The notes under the pieces were generated by a model. That model was not told the DNA's origin. It worked only from the letters and a program-made list of their open reading frames with translations, and made no database searches. A stretch of DNA of 11,449 nt from Polyrhizophydium stewartii. Lineage: Eukaryota; Chytridiomycota; Chytridiomycetes; Rhizophydiales. Below are positions 7,022 to 11,449 of this stretch, one piece after another. Position 1 is the first letter of the stretch; each line of letters starts with the position of its first letter. A program made the translations under genes and the position numbers. The stretch lies in assembly GCA_027604665.1 (NCBI GenBank), contig JADGIZ010000586.1:1-11449 (forward strand). Direction: 5' to 3'.

Positions 7022-9800
7022 TCACGCAAGCGCTTCAAACAGATTGGGCTGCAAGTCATTGTCAGCAGTGTGCAACACGCGATGCAAGTACGTGCAGTGC
7101 CACAGCGCGCCACGCACCGTGGGGACGATCGAGATGTCATCGTAGGGCTTCTTCTGCTGCACATCAATCATCTTCTTGGTCTTGAGGACGAGCAGCTCAA
7201 AGAAGAAGCGCGCGCGAGCAGACCGCGGCGCGCCTTGGACAAACTCGCTGTACTTTGCCGGCGCACGCTCGGACGGCGAGTCGCCCTGGATGCCAAACGT
7301 CTCGCCGCCCTCAAAACGGTCCTGCAGGATGCGGATCGTGCGGTACGTGTGCTTGCTGAGGCCCGCCTCGTTTTCCTGCGTCGGCTCGGCAGAGTCGTCA
7401 AACTCGTACAGCTTGTTCTGCGGCACGGCAGCGGTTGCAGTGGCATGCGCGAGCCGGGAGCCGCGCACAACCGCGCCGGCGCCGCCGTGGTCGTCGTCGA
7501 CAGAGATCTCCGCGTAGCTCTGTGCGCCAACTCCCAACAAGATCGACTCGTCCGCGGGCAGCGTCTCGTCCGCAAGCGAGCGCTCCTGGGCGTCCGCTGC
7601 GTCATCCAATATCGGCGCGAGCCTCTCGCCGGGCTGCCTCGAACTGCGCGCGCCAGATCTGGCAGTGCGCGGGGTCACGTCGCCTGCGTCGACCTGCTGG
7701 ATCTCATCTCCAGGAGCCGCGGGGTCGAAAGGCGGCGTGGCGCGGGCGGCCTCGGCCTGACCATCGAGAGCAGCGCGCTCGGCCTCGGCAGCAGTGGCGG
7801 CACCGAGTGGGGCCATGGTCTCAGGCATGTCCATGCCCAGATACGGGTCGAAGTTGTCGTAGTCAAAGCCGAGCTGTGCAGGCGCGATTTCGTCCTCGTG
7901 GTGGGGAAGCGGCGTGCGGCCTTGTTCGTGAAAGACCGGGAATAACAGCGTTAGTAACATTATTGGCAGCAGCTGCGACGGTCGCTCTGCGTGCTCACCG
8001 CCAGCCACGTCCAAGTCGCCGAGGACATTGCCGCTCGGCGCGAATTCGAACCGGCGAACAGCATCGGTGGGGCGGAAGAGCAGGTCGAGCTCGGCAGGCA
8101 GCTCCTCATGGATCGCGCGGCTCGTGTAGCTGCGTGCCGAAAGCGACATGATCTCGCTCCACGCGCTGTGCATGCGCGACGCTGGCACAAATCGTTGCTG
8201 TTGAAGCAGAGCCCAAGTCAGCGTACTCAATGCAGGCGAAGCGAGCGCGACCAGCACGCACCTGCTGGCGGATGTCGGCCGTGTTCTGCAGGTGCTGCAT
8301 CAGCTGGCGATCGTGCAGGTCGATCTCGTCGTCGATTGCCAAGCGGCGCCTGCGCTGCTGCGTGGCTGCACGCTTGCGCGGCGTCGTCTCGCCCTCGGCG
8401 CCGCCTCGCTTTCCAACCAGCCTCTCCGGTGCCTTGAACACGCCATCTTCATCCGGTTCGTTCTCCTGGTTCCCAGCTGCATCGGTTGGGATCGCGCTGC
8501 CTCGCGAGTCAGCTCGTTGCATCCCGTGGCAGACAGCATCGGAGAGCGAGCTTACAGATCGAGCGGCTGGCCAAAGCCAAAGTCAAAGTTGTCATCGCCG
8601 ACGTACATGAGCGGGTCGTCCGCGGCGTGCGGCTCGAGGTTTCCACCATCGGCGGCGCTGCCAACGGTGATGTCGGGAATGCTGATCGATGCGTCGCCCG
8701 ACACCTGCCCGGCAGAGGTGTCGACCGGCGCTCCTTTGGCACCGAGCATGCTCTCGTCGCCGAGGCCGCGCTCGGGCGAGAAGCCGCGGGCCGGCGCAGC
8801 ATCACGGCCAACCTCGATCTCCATGGCAGACGGCTCATCGCCAAAGCGCAGGTCGAGCAGCGGGCCACCATCGAGGCCAGTCTCGACGGCGTCTTCTGCG
8901 TCCATGCCGATCGGGTCTGCGAGCAGATCCTCGCGCTGCGACGCCGAGAACATGGACGTTTCGACGAGGGTGATATCCTGCAGGCGCGAGACATTCTGCG
9001 CGGCGCCTGTTGGCTGGGAAAGCAGCGACCTGGCGTATGGTCGTCGGAGTCAGCGGCTGAGCGGCGGCGGCGGCTGCGCAGTGTCGCTCACATCAGGTCG
9101 ATACGCGGCTCCGGCAGCAGGATATCGAACTCAGCCATGGCGTCCGGCAGCGTGATGGTATGCGCGGTGGCGACAGCCTGCTCGTCGGTCATGTCGACCA
9201 TGCCTGGCCGGAAGGCCTGTGATGCCCGCGAGCGCGTGTCCGAAACGTCAGCACTGCGGACAAATGCGCTGGTCGGACACGGCCGATGCGACAGCGACAG
9301 CAGCCGCGACGGCGGCGACGCACCATCTTGATCTTGATGAGCGCCTCGTTGCAGTCCTCGAGGAGGTAGCGGGTCTTGCGCGAGTAGATGCGCACGACGC
9401 CCAGCAGCAGCTGGCCCGTCAGGCGCAGTGCCATAGTTTCTCCGCCAGTGCCCATGATGGCGCCTGCGGTTGTGAGTTGGTGCGTGGGAACCGCGGCGGC
9501 GCGGCAGTGCAGCGGTTGGAAGGGGCGGCCGGTTGGCACAGGCGTGCACCACGGGAAGCGGCCGTTGTTCACGACACGGCGTCAGCGCCTGCGAGTGCTC
9601 GCCAGCGCCTGGCGACGGCTGCGAGCGGTCGGCAGGCAGCGGCGCCAAGCAACGTCGGCGTTTCGGCCGCCAGACGCACCAACCGAGGCGCGGATGTTGG
9701 TTTGCAGGAACTGCGACTTGGAGAGCTTGCGCTCCCAGTGCGCCGCCAGCCAGACCTTGGCCAGCGGGCCCTTCTTTCCCAGGATGGTGTCGAGGTACAT
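7022..9800 (-). CDS. RAD21: Cohesin kleisin subunit RAD21/SCC1, 707 aa, 8 exons
   Basis: Exons, in transcript order, are 9800-9680, 9463-9324, 9216-9092, 9029-8556, 8496-8262, 8197-7999, 7920-7118 and 7048-7022; all phases agree. RAD21 closes the SMC1-SMC3 cohesin ring and is cut by separase at anaphase. The N-terminal kleisin domain that binds the SMC3 neck is clear: [21 protein letters not shown] (8-28), [36 protein letters not shown] and HTITLP (to ~110). [10 protein letters not shown] matches NQSRVEEITM of human RAD21. EIEVGR (199-204) resembles yeast separase sites. The middle is acidic, with a basic patch followed by an acidic helix-like [11 protein letters not shown]. The C-terminal winged helix that binds SMC1 is [19 protein letters not shown], then KPYDDI (~668-694). 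The chosen ATG gives MYLDTIL, matching the family's usual short N-terminus. The mitotic paralogue is preferred over meiotic Rec8 because of close N- and C-terminal similarity to RAD21. Confidence 0.93.
7049..7117 (-). other. Last RAD21 intron, in-frame and stop-free (69 bp)
   Basis: Read on the minus strand the donor is GTGCGT at 7117, with a gctgacaatgac branch region and a TTGCAG acceptor ending at 7049. It separates a 27-nt terminal exon encoding PNLFEALA. Spliced, the protein ends [17 protein letters not shown], matching the length and shape of the human end (YSDIIATPGPRFHII). Retained, it would insert 23 residues into the end of the SMC1-binding winged helix. Confidence 0.8.
7921..7998 (-). 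other. RAD21 intron 6, in-frame and stop-free, TACTAAC branch site (78 bp)
   Basis: Minus-strand donor GTGAGC, a textbook TACTAAC-type branch sequence (ttactaacgc), a pyrimidine-rich run and an ACAAG acceptor. It is 3n long with an open frame, so unspliced reading adds 26 residues, including a Leu-rich segment unlike the surrounding acidic linker. Removal joins a Gly codon across the junction. It is the only intron here whose branch site matches the yeast optimum. Confidence 0.8.
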
Positions 9801-9926
9801 TGGCGTGCGCGGGCAGCAAGGGCCGGAACCGCTGTCGTCCGGCGGGTCTTGTGCGGTCCTGAGGGCGCGCGTGGCCGGTGACTTTGCCGCCTGCCGACTC
9901 CCGCCAGTGATCTCGGCGATCAACAC
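9801..9926. promoter_or_regulatory. Divergent (head-to-head) promoter of RAD21 and gene 4
   Basis: Only 126 bp separate the two start codons, so both 5' UTRs and any core promoters lie here. The sequence is GC-rich with no TATA box. It holds ggcgcgcgtggcc near 9864, which loosely recalls E2F/MBF-type GC-rich cell-cycle elements, but ACGCGT itself is absent. That this is a bidirectional promoter follows from gene orientation; the factor assignment is speculative. Confidence 0.5.
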
Positions 9927-11336
9927 ATGCTCGCGAGGCTCGCTCTCACGCGTCTGGCCCGCCCCGCGGCCGCCGCGGCCGTCGGCGCCGCAGGCCCCTC
10001 CGCCGCACGCGCGCCTGCATTCGCGCTTTCCGGCGCTTCCCCGCGCGCAGCAGCGGCCGGCGCATCGCCGCTCGCTGCGCCCGTGCGCTCGTTCATGTCG
10101 ACGCCCGTCGCCGCCGCCAAGCCAAAGAAAAGAGGCCTGAAAAAGATGCAGGACAAGAAGCGCATCGACCGGCGCCTGGACGGCACGGCGCTGGCGTCGG
10201 CCCGCCCCGCAGGCAGCCCGGCCGTGAACGCATCAGACGCCTCTGCCCTTGCCGCCGCCTCGGGTTCCAGCGGCCCAAGCAGTACCATGGTCGAGCAGTT
10301 TGGCATCGCCAGCACGGTCGAGGAGACCAGCGAGCTGCCGCCCCCGCCTCCGGGCGTGTCAGTGTCGTTCCACCACGAGCACCACAACCTCGCCGAGCTC
10401 ATGCACTCAAACGAGCATCTCTCCGAAGGCGTTGTTGCCCTCGCCGAGCACATCCGCACGCTCAACGACGCAGAGGTCTTTGTGTCGCTTCTGCGCGAGT
10501 GGAAGGTGGCCCGGCACGCATTCACAGCCGAGGACGGCACCGCGATCCTCGCCAAGCTCTTCGAGGTCGGCGCCTACGACATCCTGCTGCGCGTGCTGTG
10601 CGACCGCCCCATCTACCGTCTCGGCCCCACGCCCGACGACCTCGTGCGCCTGCTCTCCCACTTCCGCGATGCGGCGCTCGCCGTCCGCACCGACGCCGAG
10701 GCCCACATCCGCCAGCTCGACTCGCTCTACAAGACCTTTGCTGTTGTGCTCTACCACAACATGGTCCCAACGATCGAGCACTACTCGATCCTGATTACCG
10801 CTGGCGCGTACGGCAACACGCCCGAGGGCCTTAGACGATCGGCCATCACGGCGCGCGAGGTTGCCTCGCTTGGCTGGAAGCTGGACGAGCCATCCGTATT
10901 TGCGCTAGCCCATGCATACATTGAGCAGTCGCAGTTTGACGAGGCTATCAGGACGCTCAAGGAAACCCCGGTTGCCGACAAGAGCATTGCGGCCATTCTG
11001 CGCATCCGTGCGCAGATTGGCCTTGGCGATATTGCTGGCGTCGCCAACGCCTTTGAGGCGCTCGCAGCTCTGACTGACCTCGACGCGGCGGCGTCGGTCG
11101 GGCAGCCGAGCAGCATCTTTGGCTCGGAGTTCTGGGTGCCACTCAGCGCCTTGTCCGAGGACGTTGCCACCCTGATTTCGTCGGTTGAGGTCGAAACCGT
11201 CCACTCGCAGCGCCTGAAGAAGATCATTGGCATCGGACGCGAGGCGCCGGCAGCGGGACAGGCGCCGTCCGCCGCAGCCGAGTCCGCAACCGCCAGCCCC
11301 TCAACGACTGAGCCTGGCACCAACAAGAGCCAATGA
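9927..11336 (+). CDS. Predicted mitochondrial helical-repeat protein, 469 aa, function unknown
   Basis: A single uninterrupted frame, in contrast to its three intron-rich neighbours. The first ~55 residues are rich in Ala, Arg and Ser with no acidic residue, an amphipathic mitochondrial presequence, and VRSFMSTP (53-60) resembles a processing-peptidase site. A Lys/Arg-rich segment follows (KPKKRGLKKMQDKKRIDRR), then a low-complexity linker to about residue 140. Residues ~145-400 read as paired amphipathic helices with PPR/TPR-like spacing, for example the TIEHYSILITAGAYG and EPSVFALAHAYIEQSQFDEA segments. The tail from ~430 is Ala/Ser/Pro-rich. The layout would suit an organellar RNA-binding or mitoribosome-associated protein (an mS27-type PPR-like protein is one possibility), but I do not recognise the family. 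It shares its upstream region with RAD21, probably through genome compactness rather than function. Confidence 0.8.
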   Translation: MLARLALTRLARPAAAAAVGAAGPSAARAPAFALSGASPRAAAAGASPLAAPVRSFMSTPVAAAKPKKRGLKKMQDKKRIDRRLDGTALASARPAGSPAVNASDASALAAASGSSGPSSTMVEQFGIASTVEETSELPPPPPGVSVSFHHEHHNLAELMHSNEHLSEGVVALAEHIRTLNDAEVFVSLLREWKVARHAFTAEDGTAILAKLFEVGAYDILLRVLCDRPIYRLGPTPDDLVRLLSHFRDAALAVRTDAEAHIRQLDSLYKTFAVVLYHNMVPTIEHYSILITAGAYGNTPEGLRRSAITAREVASLGWKLDEPSVFALAHAYIEQSQFDEAIRTLKETPVADKSIAAILRIRAQIGLGDIAGVANAFEALAALTDLDAAASVGQPSSIFGSEFWVPLSALSEDVATLISSVEVETVHSQRLKKIIGIGREAPAAGQAPSAAAESATASPSTTEPGTNKSQ

Positions 11337-11449
11337 ACCACCGCCGCTTCTCACGGGGGGGCCGCCCCCCCCCCCCCGCGGGGACGGGCCGACGCAGGGC
11401 CGCAGAGGGAGGGGGGGGATGAGGGGACGGCGTCCAGCGCCGGCCCCCG
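11337..11449. repeat. G/C homopolymer-rich tail, possible contig edge
   Basis: This holds seven G (11355-11361), thirteen C (11365-11377), and eight G (11411-11418) within a purine-rich G/A stretch. The G7/C13 pair could fold back on itself. Nothing else in the window resembles it. It could be the natural 3' flank of gene 4, but such runs at the end of a fragment often come from poor assembly or poly-G sequencing error. No poly(A) signal for gene 4 is visible. Confidence 0.6.

Noticed and set aside
6650..7945. Plus-strand 431-codon open frame across the convergent region
   Set aside because: It overlaps the ATAT tail and RAD21 exon 7 in antisense and has no recognisable domain.
9582..9926. 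RAD21 start extended to 9926
   Set aside because: That start is GTG, not ATG, and the 42 added residues lack family similarity; MYLDTIL at 9800 fits the usual kleisin N-terminus.
11355..11377. G-run/C-run fold-back as a transcription terminator hairpin
   Set aside because: The organism is eukaryotic, so a rho-independent terminator does not apply, and low sequence quality is more likely.
1..11449. CRISPR arrays, tRNA/rRNA genes, transposons, bacterial operons
   Set aside because: No regularly spaced repeats, cloverleaf-like genes, terminal inverted repeats or transposase motifs were seen; the intron-split genes exclude a bacterial origin.

Overview
The window looks like nuclear DNA of a GC-rich, intron-bearing eukaryote, most likely a flagellated early-diverging (chytrid-like) fungus. 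Four protein genes are packed closely. Three are broken by 19 short GT-AG introns (mostly 58-116 bp), with CTGAC-type branch sites. An alpha-tubulin acetyltransferase, an enzyme family tied to cilia and flagella and absent from yeasts, sits beside a cyclin Y and a cohesin kleisin whose predicted separase site fits the yeast xExGR form. That combination points to a zoosporic fungus. The lineage is an inference; another flagellated protist is not excluded.

Layout. Positions 1-234 are the 5' flank and pyrimidine/CA-rich leader of gene 1. Gene 1 (235-3776, +, 8 exons, 838 aa) is a cyclin Y-type cyclin with a predicted N-myristoylation start, a long disordered Ser/Ala/Gln-rich N-terminal part and a C-terminal cyclin box. 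A 196-bp gap follows. Gene 2 (3973-6864, +, 6 exons, 717 aa) is an alpha-tubulin N-acetyltransferase of the ATAT1/MEC-17 family with a long disordered tail. A 157-bp convergent spacer with poly(A)-like signals on both strands separates it from gene 3 (7022-9800, -, 8 exons, 707 aa), the RAD21/SCC1 cohesin kleisin. A 126-bp divergent promoter (9801-9926) is shared with gene 4 (9927-11336, +, one exon, 469 aa), a predicted mitochondrial helical-repeat protein whose function I cannot name with certainty. The last ~110 bases are homopolymer-rich G/C sequence and look like the edge of a contig or a low-quality stretch.

The genes do not form a pathway. Two are cell-cycle or chromosome related (cyclin Y, RAD21), one is a microtubule/axoneme modifier and one is mitochondrial. 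All exon models were built by hand: phase was checked at every junction, and homology to the remembered animal or fungal family was used to choose acceptors. No RNA genes, transposons or CRISPR arrays were seen. I found no convincing new multi-gene system. The points most worth a second look are the membrane-anchor design and conserved regulatory site of the cyclin Y, the predicted separase site, the GTGCG donor preference, three in-frame stop-free introns (one of which changes the RAD21 C-terminus), and the unidentified gene 4.
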